NCBI RefSeq assembly: GCF_016097405.1
Contig: NZ_JAEHGD010000001.1
Coordinates: 257,003 to 321,002, forward strand
Direction of reading: 5' to 3'
DNA: 64,000 bases
DNA from: a methane-oxidizing endosymbiont of Gigantopelta aegis
Lineage (GTDB): Bacteria; Pseudomonadota; Gammaproteobacteria; Methylococcales; Methylomonadaceae
Shown here: positions 1 to 9,004 of the stretch, piece by piece
How positions within the stretch are numbered: position 1 is the stretch's first letter
Layout of the letters: each line of letters opens with the position of its first letter
Program-made: the position numbers and the translations under genes
The notes under the pieces: generated by a model
What the model was told of the DNA's origin: nothing
The model's database searches: none
Seen by the model: the letters and a program-made list of their open reading frames with translations, nothing else

Positions 1-2
1 CT

Positions 3-104
3 GAAGAGTTTGTCTACAGTGGCATTGACAATAATAAATACAGCAGGCTGTTTGCCGCTTTTTTGTTGGCTTCGGGGAGTCTGCTGATCATAAAATCGTT
101 ATGA
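3..104 (+). CDS. C-terminal end of an unknown membrane protein (cut by window start)
   Basis: An open frame runs from the window edge to the TGA at 102-104 and gives 33 residues. The last part (RLFAAFLLASGSLLIIKSL) is one hydrophobic segment, as at the end of a polytopic membrane protein. It stops 11 bases before the DUF502 start, and the spacer holds a ribosome binding site (GAGGTAGG). The family cannot be named from this fragment. It could also be a chance open frame, although the composition looks coding. Confidence 0.35.
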   Translation, partial: EEFVYSGIDNNKYSRLFAAFLLASGSLLIIKSL

Positions 105-115
105 GGTAGGAAAAC

Positions 116-692
116 ATGAAAAAAATCTTAAATTACTTCTTGATTGGTGTTTTAGCATTCATTCCCATTGTCGTCATTTTACAGATTGTCTGGTTTGTAA
201 AAGATCGTCTGACTGACTTGTTTACGTCGGTTTATGGCTATTCTGACAATCTTATGATTACCCTTTCCTTGTTTTTCTGAGTTTTGCTTTGTTTGCCTAT
301 GTCGGCTATCGTGTCAGTATGGGGCGGTCATCCATTATTGCGGCGATTGATGCGATTATCCACCGAATCCCGTTATTGAATACGATTTACCGGGTGACAA
401 AAAAGTGGTCAACATGTTTTCCGGCCATGAAACACAAAAAGCCCGTGAAGTCGTTTATATCGAATATCCGAAAGAAGGTTTGTGGGTGCCGGCCTATGTC
501 ACCAATAAAAAAAAAGAGGATCGCTATATTTTATTTGTGCCGACATCGCCTAATCCAACATCGGGATTCACCGTGATCGTGCATGAATCCAAAGTTCGAA
601 AATCAGCCATGAACATTGAGCAGGCCACCAGCTTCATCATCAGTGTGGGTGTCGATTATGAAAAAGTCGATGAAGTTCTTGACTTGCCTTAA
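116..692 (+). pseudogene. DUF502 family membrane protein, two frameshifts
   Basis: This encodes a DUF502 (COG2928) inner-membrane protein of unknown function. The ATG at 116 gives MKKILNYFLIGVLAFIPIVV, the usual first membrane segment, but the frame stops at 280. The protein continues in the next frame from about 283 (second membrane segment, then RIPLLNTIYRVTKK) and again in a third frame from about 405 (EYPKEGLWVPAYVT, a conserved soluble part) to the stop at 692. The shifts sit at a T5 run near 271-276 and an A6 run at 399-404. The joined product is about 190 residues, normal for the family. Either the gene is decayed or two single bases were missed in sequencing. Confidence 0.75.
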
Positions 693-722
693 TAAATTTA
701 CAGTGGCTGTGGCATAAAGAAG

Positions 723-1411
723 ATGGCACTGAGCTGTGTTGTCGAAAATTGGGGTGTCTGTGAAGGGGCACCCCGTAACGTTGATGACGCCACTAAAAAA
801 TGTTGGCAAAACTGCCGCGATTATTGAAACGGCGGCTCACGCCATTAGCACGGACGGTATTTACAGCGATTGATCAATGTGCGCTGGAAACATACGATAT
901 GCCGCTGGTGTTCAGTTCCACACACGGCGAGCTGGCCAAATCATTTAATATGATGCGGCAAATCGAAGCCGGGGAGGAAATTTCGCCGACCCATTTCAGT
1001 TTGTCGGTGCATAACGCCATTGCCGGCCTATTCTCGATGGCTTTCAACAATCAACAGCAATGCTCGGTGATTGCGCCGGGAATGGAAGGCATTGCGCCCG
1101 GTTTCATTGAGGCGTTAGGATTGCTGCAGGAAGGTTACACTCGTGTGTTGCTGGTGTTTTATGATGAGCCATTAGTGCCTTTTTATCCAGCAGAACCGTT
1201 TCGATTGTCGGCCGATGAAATGGCACTGGCTTTATGTTTAAGCATGGATGGGAAGGGATTGAAGTTGCATTTTTCCCAGTGTGCTCAATCCGGAGAGGAT
1301 GGCGAGCAGCCGTTACAATTACCATGCTTGGTTAATTTCTTAAATAATCCCGAACAGGGGCTATTGCTGCGAACAGCTTATAAAGGTTGGTGCTGGCAGA
1401 TCGATGCGTAA
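723..1411 (+). pseudogene. Beta-ketoacyl synthase-like chain-length factor of an aryl polyene cluster (ApeC-like), frameshifted
   Basis: This resembles the short 'beta-ketoacyl synthase, N-terminal-like' proteins that act as chain-length factors beside the true ketosynthase in aryl polyene pigment synthesis. The N-terminus (MALSCVVENWGVCEG) reads from the ATG at 723. The body (LLKRRLTPLARTVFTAID, then STHGELAKSF and SLSVHNAIAGLFSM) lies in another frame, reached at the A6 run 795-800. Joined length is about 229 residues, close to the family. In the body frame alone, the first ATG is at 800, which would lack the N-terminus. No active-site Cys is visible, as expected for a chain-length factor. 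The stop overlaps the next gene. Confidence 0.65.
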
Positions 1412-2183
1412 ACGATTGAATTATTTTTGGCGCTTGTTTGCAACCGGCTTGAGCTTTACGGTTTTTGGGGCCGGTGGTTTTTTTTATGGCTGGTGTTTTT
1501 CCCTCTATTGGCGCTGATTCCGGGCACGCGACAACAAAAAACAGGCGTGCCCAGTATTGTGTACATTGTAATTTTTATTTCTTTATAGCGTTGATGCGGC
1601 ACCTCGGTATCATGGATTATCATATCGATGGACTCGATAAGCTGAACAGACCCGGTCAACTGATTGTCGCCAATCATCCCACACTGATCGATATTGTTTT
1701 TTAATTAGTCGCATTCCGTATGCCTGCTGTATCGTCAAAGACAGCCTGTGGCATAATCCTTTTATGCGTGGACCGATTGTCAATGCCGGTTACATCAGCA
1801 ATGGCGATTCGGAAAAGATGATTCAAGCCTGTGTCGAATGCTTGCAAGCGGGTGGCATTGTCATTATCTTTCCTGAAGGCACTCGCAGTGTGGATGGAAA
1901 GCCGTATAAATTCCAACGCGGGGCGGCGCGTATCGCATTGAAGGCCAATACTGTCTTGACTCCGGTCACATTGCGTTGCCACCCACCGACCTTGTCTAAG
2001 CAGGATAAGTGGTACCAGATTCCAGCGCAAAAATTTCATTTGGGAATGTCGGTGGGAAATGATATTGTGCTGGACAATTTTCGCAACATCACGCCGGACA
2101 GTGTCGCGGTAAGGCGATTGACGCGGCATTTACAAGATTATTTCACTCAACAACGGGAGTTGCATGAGCACACTGAAACATGA
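1404..2183 (+). pseudogene. Lysophospholipid-acyltransferase-family protein (ApeD-like), at least three frameshifts
   Basis: This is a PlsC-type 1-acyl-glycerol-3-phosphate acyltransferase homologue of the kind found in aryl polyene clusters. The ATG at 1404 overlaps the preceding stop. The NHPTLID block carries the catalytic HX4D motif, here as ANHPTLID. FPEGTRS is the second family motif and lies in the frame 1764-2183. Frame changes are needed at the T8 run 1478-1485, the A6 run 1536-1541 and the T6 run 1697-1702. Joined length is about 260 residues. The 3' end overlaps the first ACP by 20 bases, typical of tight operon packing. As written, the gene cannot give an intact enzyme. Confidence 0.7.
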
Positions 2184-2421
2184 ACTGAAACAATTAATCA
2201 TCAATGCTTTGGATCTTGAAGATTTGCGTGTCGAAGACATCGACGATGATGAGCCTTTGTTCAACGAGGGACTCGGTCTCGATTCTATCGATGCTCTGGA
2301 ATTAGGGCTGGCCATCCGGAAAAAATACGGTGTCCGTATTGATCAGGAAAAAGATGATGTGGTGAAGATATTTTCTTCGGTTTCATCCTTAGCGACATTT
2401 ATCGAATCGGAGCGGAAATGA
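2164..2421 (+). CDS. Acyl carrier protein (first of two in the aryl-polyene-type cluster)
   Basis: An 85-residue acyl carrier protein. The phosphopantetheine attachment serine is Ser41 in GLGLDSIDALEL. Acidic helices surround it, as in type II carrier proteins. It would carry the growing polyene chain between ketosynthase, ketoreductase and dehydratase. The gene is intact, overlaps the acyltransferase upstream, and its end overlaps the second ACP by 4 bases. Paired ACPs (ApeE and ApeF in E. coli) are a hallmark of aryl polyene and flexirubin clusters, which supports the cluster call. Confidence 0.88.
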   Translation: MSTLKHELKQLIINALDLEDLRVEDIDDDEPLFNEGLGLDSIDALELGLAIRKKYGVRIDQEKDDVVKIFSSVSSLATFIESERK

Positions 2422-2672
2422 TGACAGACAAAGACGAAATTCTGGAGATGATTCGGTCCATTATGCAGGAAATGTTTGAAATTGAGCCGGCCGACGTCAC
2501 ACTGGCATCGCGGCTCTACGAAGACCTTGATTTCGACAGCATCGATGCTGTCGATATGATTGTAAAACTGAAAGAGGTTACCGGAAAAGCGGTTAAGCCG
2601 GAAGATTTCAAAAACGCCAGAACTGTTGAGGATGTGGTTGAGTCTGTTTTTAACGTAATGAACAGCGATTGA
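2418..2672 (+). CDS. Acyl carrier protein (second of two)
   Basis: An 84-residue acyl carrier protein with Ser41 in DFDSIDAVDM as the phosphopantetheine site. It starts at ATGATG overlapping the previous stop; either Met can be the start. It differs enough from the first ACP that the two are unlikely to be a recent duplication. In characterised aryl polyene systems the two ACPs have separate roles in priming and elongation; whether this holds here is inferred. The reading frame is intact although its neighbours are broken. Confidence 0.88.
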   Translation: MMTDKDEILEMIRSIMQEMFEIEPADVTLASRLYEDLDFDSIDAVDMIVKLKEVTGKAVKPEDFKNARTVEDVVESVFNVMNSD

Positions 2673-3241
2673 CAGACCGGGAAAAACCTTTGAAAAAAGC
2701 TGTCAATGCATTGGTGCTGACACTGACGCTGTTATATCCCATTATCGTTTATTACGCCGTGCAAACAGTTGCAGTCTGGCAAGTTGCGTCAGGGTTGTTT
2801 GTGTTGTTACTTATACGGCTGATGCTGCGTCGGGAAAAACAGGCGGCGGACTATTGGCTGGGCTTGTTGGCGATTGCGTTGTGTCTGTATGCGGCTTGGC
2901 AGAATAGCGCGATTGCCTTGCGTTTTTATCCAGTATTGATAAATCTCGGCTTATTGCTTTGGTTTGCGACTAGCCTGCGCTTCCCGCCGACGGTTATCGA
3001 ACGTTTTGCACGTTTGCAACATCCTGATTTACCTGAAGAAGGGGTGCGTTATACCCGTAACGTTACCAAGGCATGGTGTCTGTTCTTTTTATTTAACGGC
3101 GTACTGGCACTGATAACCGCTGTCTGGGGCAGTTTTGAACTGTGGACACTGTACAATGGCATCATTAGCTATGTGCTGATGGGGGTGCTAATGGCGATAG
3201 AATATCGGATTCGTTTAAAAACACAGGCACATGTCCGTTAA
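2669..3241 (+). CDS. COG4648-type membrane protein of aryl polyene clusters (ApeG-like)
   Basis: A 190-residue (or 183) membrane protein with about five hydrophobic segments and short loops, and a conserved-looking stretch HPDLPEEGVRYTRNVTKAWC. This layout and position (ACP-ACP-membrane protein-ligase) match the COG4648 family in aryl polyene loci, whose role is not established. Two starts are possible, both TTG: 2669, overlapping the ACP stop, or 2690, which begins MKKAVNALVL. There is no ATG in the right place, so initiation is probably by translational coupling. The frame is intact. Confidence 0.72.
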   Translation: MTDREKPLKKAVNALVLTLTLLYPIIVYYAVQTVAVWQVASGLFVLLLIRLMLRREKQAADYWLGLLAIALCLYAAWQNSAIALRFYPVLINLGLLLWFATSLRFPPTVIERFARLQHPDLPEEGVRYTRNVTKAWCLFFLFNGVLALITAVWGSFELWTLYNGIISYVLMGVLMAIEYRIRLKTQAHVR

Positions 3242-4905
3242 TTCGCTTTCCGATTTTTTCAGACAAGACACTGGTGACCAGCGAGTCAGTTTCCATGAGG
3301 GGCAATGGAGACGACGGGCCCAGTTTATCCGCGATATAAAAAATCGGCAAAGCTGGTATCAGCAGCAAACGAGTTCCGACTTTGCGCTGTATTATGAAGC
3401 GACCTATCCGTTTGCCGTCGATTTATTTGCACTGCTCTTGGCCGCTAAAAAGTTTGGATTCCCGGCAATAATCGTCCCGCTACAGCCGAAAATTTACTTC
3501 GGCAGGGCTGTCGTTTAATCGGCGAATGGGAGCGGTATGGCGAGGCGCCGCTGTTGATCAATGCAGCGCCTGAATGGAATGCGTGTATTTTGGGGCAAGG
3601 ACAACTGGTCATTTACACTTCGGGTTCGACCGGACAGCCTAAAGCCATCGTTAAAACGGTGGCCCAGCTGGAAGCGGAAATCAATGTATTGGAACAGTGT
3701 TGGGGCGATAAGATAAAGCACGCGGCTATTGCCGCAACGGTCAGTCATCAGCACATTTATGGTTTGTTGTTCAAGCTGCTATGGCCGCTGATGACAGGAC
3801 GGTGTTTTCACAGCAGTCTGTATTTAAGCCCTGAAGCCTTGTTCAAAGCCGTCGCCGGCCAAACATGCTGCTGGATTGCAAGCCCGGCGCAATTGAAGCG
3901 GCTGGATGCACAAAGCCCCTGGCATGCAATTGAAGCTACCGCAGCAATTTTTAGTTCGGGTGGGGCGCTGGCAGCAGATGTGGCAAAGAAAATTCATCAA
4001 TATAGCGGACAATCGGTTATCGAGGTTTATGGCAGTTCTGAAACCGGAGGCATTGCCTGGCGTCAGCAATGTGAGGATGCTTTGTGGCAGCCCTTGCCGC
4101 AAGTTCAACTGACCCAAGTAGAACAGACGGTCGTTTGCCGTTCACCGTGGATAAACGCAGCAGTGACACTAGATGATGTCATCGAATGGCAGGGCAATAC
4201 CCGCTTTAAACTTCTAGGGCGTTTGGATGAAATTGTCAAAATAGAAGAAAAACGCCTGTCATTGGCAGAAATGACACAGGTTTTGCAGCAGATGGCGGAA
4301 GTCGAAGCGAGCAAATTGATGGTGCTGCCTGGCAAGCGTGAGCGACTGGCGGCGGTTATCGTACTCAGTCCGCATGGGGCAGAGCAATTGCAGCGGCTTG
4401 AGCGGCGGGGCTTGATTAAGCGCATCAGAGAGCATTTATGTCATCATTTTGAAACGGTTTTATTGCCGCGAAAATGGTTGTTTGTAAACCGCCTGCCGGA
4501 AACCCCGCAGGGGAAAATGGATACGACCTTGTTAAGAACGTTGCTCAATCAAGATAGGTTACGCTATCCGCTGATTCAGCAGATTGTTTTTGCATCGGAT
4601 TCGGTCAAATTGCAAATCAGGATTCAAGCGGCATTACAGTATTTCGATGGTCATTTCCCGCAGCAGCCTATTTTGCCAGGTGTGACCCAGCTGGCATGGG
4701 CCGATTATTATGGGCATTTGTTTTTTCAATTCAGCGTGGTTTTTCCAGGTTGGAAGCGGTTAAGTTCAAAAAAATCATTGTTCCTGACACTATTGTGACC
4801 CTCTCATTGAGTTGGAAAGCCGAAACCGGCAAGTTATGTTTTGATATTGAGAATGCGAGCGACGCTTTTGGTTCGGGGCGAATGGTTTATGATGCAATAA
4901 CATGA
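3231..4905 (+). pseudogene. Fused AMP-dependent acyl/ACP ligase and hot-dog dehydratase (ApeH-ApeI-like), two frameshifts
   Basis: The N-terminal 430 or so residues are an AMP-binding ligase: YTSGSTGQPKAIVK is the ATP loop, EVYGSSETGGIAWR the next core motif, and LGRLDEIVKIEEKRLS the hinge. In aryl polyene synthesis this enzyme loads the aryl starter onto an ACP. The C-terminal part is a FabA/FabZ-type hot-dog dehydratase with the motif FDGHFPQQPILPGV, its catalytic His included. In E. coli these are separate genes. Frameshifts lie near 3474-3488 and in the T6 run 4721-4726, inside the dehydratase domain. Joined length is about 558 residues. It overlaps the membrane-protein gene before and the glycosyltransferase after. 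Confidence 0.75.
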
Positions 4906-5633
4906 AAACCTGTATTGTGATTCCGTTTTATAACCATCCACAAGCGATTCAACAGGTGCTTGAACAGCTGGAACCGTTTGTTTTGCCGTGTATCGTCGTC
5001 AATGACGGCAGTTCAGCCGACAGCCGGGCAGTGCTGGAACAGCTGGCACAGCGCTATGCCTGGGTGAGCTTGATTCATAGGCCGCAAAATGGTGGCAAAG
5101 GGGCTGCGGTCATTGATGGCTTAAACCATGCTATCGGGCAAGGCTTCAGTCATGCCATTCAGATTGACGCCGATGGCCAGCATAATATTGCCGATATTCC
5201 CCGCTTTTTGAGCGTCAGCGAAAGCCATCAGAACCAGTTGATTCTTGGCCAGCCAGTTTTTGGCTCTGAGGTGCCGAAGAAAAGATTGTATGGCCGTCAA
5301 ATAACTAACATCTGGATTCATATCAATACTTTATCGAATGTCATTGCTGATGGGATGTGTGGCTTTCGCTGCTATCCATTGGCCGCTGTTGAGCGGCTGT
5401 TGCAATCGGCCCGTTTAGGACAGCGGATGGATTTTGATATCGAAATCGTGGTCAGATTGTATTGGCAGGGCGTGGGCGTCATCAACCTGCCCACGCCCGT
5501 GCGTTATCCTCTCGATGGCGTTTCGCACTTCAATATGCTGAAAGACAATGTCCTGATTTCCGCCAAGCATGCACAACTCTTTTTCGGCATGTTATGGCGC
5601 TTCCCTCTGCTACTGTTGCGCTGTTGGCGCTGA
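4902..5633 (+). CDS. Family 2 glycosyltransferase of the pigment cluster
   Basis: A 243-residue GT2 (GT-A fold) protein. [10 protein letters not shown] holds the nucleotide-binding Asp, and IDADGQH is the metal-binding DXD-like motif. A conserved GFRCYPL stretch follows. It overlaps the ligase by 4 bases and so belongs to the same operon. In many aryl polyene clusters this domain continues into an acyltransferase; here the protein ends right after [18 protein letters not shown], where such a fusion would begin, so it may be shortened. Its 3' end overlaps cysC (convergent) by 24 bases. The rest of an aryl polyene cluster (ketosynthases, ketoreductase, exporter) is not downstream. Confidence 0.78.
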   Translation: MKTCIVIPFYNHPQAIQQVLEQLEPFVLPCIVVNDGSSADSRAVLEQLAQRYAWVSLIHRPQNGGKGAAVIDGLNHAIGQGFSHAIQIDADGQHNIADIPRFLSVSESHQNQLILGQPVFGSEVPKKRLYGRQITNIWIHINTLSNVIADGMCGFRCYPLAAVERLLQSARLGQRMDFDIEIVVRLYWQGVGVINLPTPVRYPLDGVSHFNMLKDNVLISAKHAQLFFGMLWRFPLLLLRCWR

Positions 5634-6230
5634 TATCAGGCCGCGTGCCAGCATCAATTGAATCACTTGGTCGACACACTCTGCCAGTGAATGACGACCG
5701 GTATTGACGATTAACCCGGTTTCTCAGGGGCTTCGTAAGGTGAGTCGATCCCCGTGAAAAAAGGAATTTCACCAGCTCGGGCTTTTTATACAGCCCCTTT
5801 ACATCACGTTTTTCGCAGATATCCAACGGACATTCGCAGTAGATTTCAAGAAAATCACCATGCGGCATCAGTTTTCGGGCGGCTTGTCGGTCTTTTCTAA
5901 AAGGCGAAATAAACGCGGTCAAGGTAACGATGCCCGCTTCCGAGAACAGCTTGGCTATTTCCGCAATGCGGCGGATATTTTCAACCCGGTCGGCATCGGT
6001 AAAGCCTAAGTCGCTGCATAAACCATGACGGACATTGTCGCCATCAAGGACAAAAGTTGAGACATTCATGTTGTACAGACGCTCTTCCACTGCATGCGCG
6101 AGCGTGGATTTGCCGGATCCGGACAAGCCAGTAAACCATAATACGGCGCTTTTATGGCCTTGACGTTTTTCGCGTGCGGCACGATCAATGGTGGCATGGT
6201 GCCATACGGTATTGCTACTTTTTGGGTCAT
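5610..6230 (-). pseudogene. cysC: Adenylylsulfate kinase CysC, three frameshifts
   Basis: APS kinase phosphorylates adenylylsulfate to PAPS. On the reverse strand the P-loop GLSGSGKST, the stretch [17 protein letters not shown] and the SPFRKDR and [18 protein letters not shown] blocks are all present. The N-terminus (Met at 6230) needs a frame change at the T5 run 6219-6223. After GLYKK the frame must change near 5779-5787 to reach [19 protein letters not shown], and again near 5713-5717 to reach [19 protein letters not shown]. Each can be repaired by adding one base to a homopolymer. Joined length of about 206 residues is normal. No cysD or cysN is nearby. Confidence 0.8.
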
Positions 6231-6237
6231 TGTGGTA

Positions 6238-7193
6238 TCAGGAATAATGTTGTTTAAAGGTAGAAATAAATTGCTCTAGTTGCGACTCTGGCAGCTGGTT
6301 AATGCCGGCGGCAGCTTTTCTGCCACCACCACCTGGAAAGCGCGCGCAGAGTTCATCGGCGCCGGTTTTCAAGTTTAAAGGTGCTCTGACGCTGATTTGA
6401 AAATTGCCCGCAGGTGTGCGTGTGATAATGGCATGGGCCCTGTCTGGTGCCTGATTTGCCAGCTGATTGCCAAACACGCCGCTAATACGCCTGGCCCAGG
6501 AGGCATCGGGTAATAGATAGACGGCAGTTTTTTCATCCGCTTCTAAAGGCTGTAATGCTGCGGCCTGTTCCATATCGGATTGATAAGCCTCTTGTAATTG
6601 GCGAAATAAATCACCGCGCTGCTGAATGATATCAAAAGGTGATTTGAATTGAATCAGGATGTTGAATAATTCGGCTGGATGAATATGCAAGTCTTCGATG
6701 CTGGCGCCATAGCCATTGTAATTGATATAAATCCCAAGTTGTTTCAGCCTTTCCCGCTGCTCTGTGGATAACATCAGCGTATCGGCAAGCTGCTCTGCGC
6801 TGTGATCCAAATTGTCGCCGTATGCCGCCACGATGGCCCATTCTGGATAGGGCTGCTGTAAATACTGGTTGACCAGCAAACTGGTGCAGACTTTGGGGCT
6901 GGTATCGATAAGCGCGGTTAGGTTTGAATGTTCAGGTATCTCACCGGCCTGATGATGATCGACATATAAAATTTCTGCACCGGCACTTAAGAGGCGGCAT
7001 AAATCGTCTTTATTTTTAGCCAGTGAAATATCAGTACAGTCACCTTGTCTCCAGCTGTTGCCGTGACGCGCTGAAGTAACTGAATATCACGCTTGACACC
7101 GGTGATGAGTTTGGACTCGGCAGGCTGTGATAGGCGCAGTTGAATCAAGGCGCAGATGCCATCGGCATCACCATTAAAAACATCAATTTGCAT
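6238..7193 (-). pseudogene. DHH-family phosphoesterase, one frameshift
   Basis: On the reverse strand the N-terminus MQIDVFNGDADGICALI carries the first DHH-superfamily metal motif. VDHHQAGEIPEH (the DHH motif) follows, and near the C-terminus FPGGGGRKAAAG is the glycine-rich DHHA1 motif. Members of this family hydrolyse small nucleotides or short oligonucleotides; the substrate here is unknown. One base is missing near 7030-7033 (expected VLDISLAKNKDD), which splits the gene into frames 7193-6987 and about 7030-6238. Joined length is about 318 residues. It starts 8 bases upstream of cysC and probably shares its transcript. Confidence 0.75.
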
Positions 7194-7271
7194 TGCGGTA
7201 AAATGATTTTGCTAAAACCCTTATCGTAGACTAACATCTAAAGTATTGCCAATTTTGTTAAAGGAGAGAGT

Positions 7272-7561
7272 ATGATTCCTGTTATTTTGTCAGGCGGTTC
7301 AGGAACCCGGCTGTGGCCGTTGTCGCGCAGTCAGCATCCTAAACAGTTTCTGCCGCTGGCTTCGGATAAAACCATGGTGCAGGAAACTGTCTTACGTTTG
7401 CAAGGACTGGAAAGTTTGCAACCCGTCCTGGCAGTTTGTAATGAAGATCATCGATTTATGATGGCAGAACAACTTCGGGAAATCGGTATTCAGCCCGCTT
7501 CAATTATTCTTGAGCCGGCTGGGCGTAATACTGCGCCGGCTATTGCATTGGCGGCTTTGGC
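7272..7561 (+). pseudogene. manC: Mannose-1-phosphate guanylyltransferase, 5' stub cut by an insertion sequence
   Basis: The first ~97 residues are a clear GDP-mannose pyrophosphorylase: MIPVILSGGSGTRLWPLSR is the nucleotide-binding signature, then HPKQFLPL and ILEPAGRNTAPAIALAAL. The gene has a good ribosome binding site (AAAGGAGAG). It stops matching at about 7560, where IS5-like sequence begins. The remaining ~370 codons are absent from the window, so the distal part was deleted rather than merely interrupted. GDP-mannose supply would be lost unless another copy exists. The rhamnose locus 14 kb away suggests both once served surface polysaccharide. Confidence 0.85.
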
Positions 7562-8073
7562 TAGAGACACCAATCCATTTCATCATTTCCCCGAGTTGAA
7601 TTCTTTTTTCTTGGGATAACAGGAACAGCCCCTTTGTCTTTAATTTGAAGACGTAATGCTTCACTGTCATAGCCTCTGTCAGCAACTATATAGTCACCTT
7701 TTGGGAGCTCTGCAACTAATTTCGGTGCTTCTTTACAGTCATGAACTTCGCCGCCTGTCACTGAGAAATGAATAGGAAGACCACAGGCATCAACGGCCAT
7801 ATGAATTTTACTGGTGTTCCCGGCGACAGATTTCCCTATCGCTGTTTCTTGTTCACAGGCCGCACCACTACTATGCTGATGTGCTTTCACAATACTCCCA
7901 TCAATAAATTCCCATTCCAGGTCTGGATCAACAACCAAGGCGTTAAAAATACCCATCAGTTTTTCTTTACGAGACCAGTCATTGAATCGTTTATATACCG
8001 CATTCCAATTACCAAAAGCCGTGGGTAAATCTCTCCAGGGACAACCTACTCGCAAGCGATAAACAACAGCCCC
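7562..8073 (-). mobile_element. IS5-like element copy 1, truncated and internally deleted
   Basis: This matches the two fuller IS copies at 41429-42278 and 54684-55532, in reverse orientation. The left terminal repeat (GGGGCTGTTG on the reverse strand) ends at 8073 and is followed on the plus strand by TA. Directly inside the repeat the sequence jumps to TTTATCGCTTGCG, so about 190 bp carrying the transposase start is missing. At the other side it ends inside the transposase gene at about 7562, losing the right end. The retained transposase segment passes through the A-rich site in one frame (PRKKNSTRGNDEMDW), showing the original uninterrupted frame. Copy 1 cannot move by itself. Confidence 0.88.
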
Positions 8074-8074
8074 T

Positions 8075-8314
8075 ACTGTTTTATTTATTTCAGGTTGTTT
8101 TTTTGTGCCAGCGCTCAGCGCGCTGGAAATGCCTGCGAATGTAAGTTTGGATGAGGCAGTCAAGCGAATCAACGCAGAAAAGACAGGCAAGGTACTTGCC
8201 ACCAAAGTTGAAACCGTGGACGATCAAAAGTTTTATGTAATTAAGATATTAACCGCTGAAGGCATCATTCAATATCTCAAAATCAATGTTGCAAGCGGTA
8301 AAGTGGTTGAATGA
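8075..8314 (+). pseudogene. PepSY-domain small periplasmic protein, start removed by the insertion sequence
   Basis: The frame reads VLFISGCFFVPALSALEMPANVSLDEAVKRINAEKTGKV and onward: a hydrophobic signal-peptide remnant with an Ala-type cleavage site, then one PepSY-like domain (DEAVKRI, KVLATKVETVDDQKFYVIKIL, YLKINVASGKVVE). The normal start and promoter are replaced by the insertion-sequence end at 8073. A GTG at 8105 could start a product without a proper signal. PepSY genes are often found just upstream of PhoP/PhoQ-like pairs, as here, and overlap or abut the regulator. It is 1 base from the regulator start, so the pair may now depend on a promoter within or beyond the element. Confidence 0.75.
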
Positions 8315-8315
8315 C

Positions 8316-9002
8316 ATGCGAATTCTAGTGGTCGAGGATGAACAGATTTTACGTCAGCAACTGTGTGATTTTTTTGCAACGAAAGGCTTTGCGGTCGATG
8401 CGGCCGGGACGGGCAAAGAAGGCGTTTATCTAGCCAATGAATACCCGGTTGATATTGCGATTATCGATATTGGTTTGCCTGATTTTTCAGGAATTGAATT
8501 GATTAAACAACTCCGTCAACAAAATAATGCATTACCGGTTTTGTTGTTGACGGCACGAAATCGCTGGCAAGACAAAGTGGAAGGCCTTGAAGCGGGTGCT
8601 GATGATTATTTGGTCAAACCGTTTCACTACGAAGAACTCATGGCGCGTATCAATGCACTGTTGCGCCGTGCCCAAGGGAATGCACATCCGGTTTTGAATT
8701 TTGCCAATATCAAGCTAGATACGCTGTCTCAAGAGGTTACGGTTGATGATAACAAAATCGAACTGACGGCCTTTGAATACAAGGTGTTGGAATATTTAAT
8801 GTTCCATCAGGGCGAAGTCGTTTCAAAATCGGTATTGACCGAACATATCTATAATGAAGATTTTGATCGGGACAGCAATGTTATCGAGGTCTTTATCGGT
8901 CGCTTGCGTAAAAAACTCGACCCGGAAGGCATTACCAAACCGATAGAAACCTTGCGCGGACGAGGATACCGTATTCCATTACCGGACGATGTGATGTTGT
9001 AA
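8316..9002 (+). CDS. OmpR/PhoP-family response regulator
   Basis: A 228-residue two-domain regulator. The receiver domain has the acidic pair in VVEDE, phospho-acceptor Asp51 in IIDIGLPDFSG, the Thr switch in LLLTAR and Lys in YLVKPF. The C-terminal half is a winged-helix DNA-binding domain (LTAFEYKVLEYLMFHQGEVVSK, then VIEVFIGRLRKKL and TLRGRGYRI). The ATG at 8316 is preferred because it gives MRILVVEDE; an upstream in-frame extension has no ribosome binding site and overlaps the PepSY gene. It is followed 2 bases later by its kinase. The closest functional model is PhoP or QseB; the signal is unknown. Confidence 0.93.
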   Translation: MRILVVEDEQILRQQLCDFFATKGFAVDAAGTGKEGVYLANEYPVDIAIIDIGLPDFSGIELIKQLRQQNNALPVLLLTARNRWQDKVEGLEAGADDYLVKPFHYEELMARINALLRRAQGNAHPVLNFANIKLDTLSQEVTVDDNKIELTAFEYKVLEYLMFHQGEVVSKSVLTEHIYNEDFDRDSNVIEVFIGRLRKKLDPEGITKPIETLRGRGYRIPLPDDVML

Positions 9003-9004
9003 CC

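Noticed and set aside
1456-2129. Reverse-strand frames opposite the acyltransferase
   Set aside because: Composition and motifs support the plus-strand acyltransferase; the reverse frames show no domain.
7561-8205. A 214-codon reverse frame that looks like a transposase with a novel N-terminus
   Set aside because: The first ~40 codons are the antisense of the PepSY gene; it is a chance fusion across the insertion-sequence boundary.
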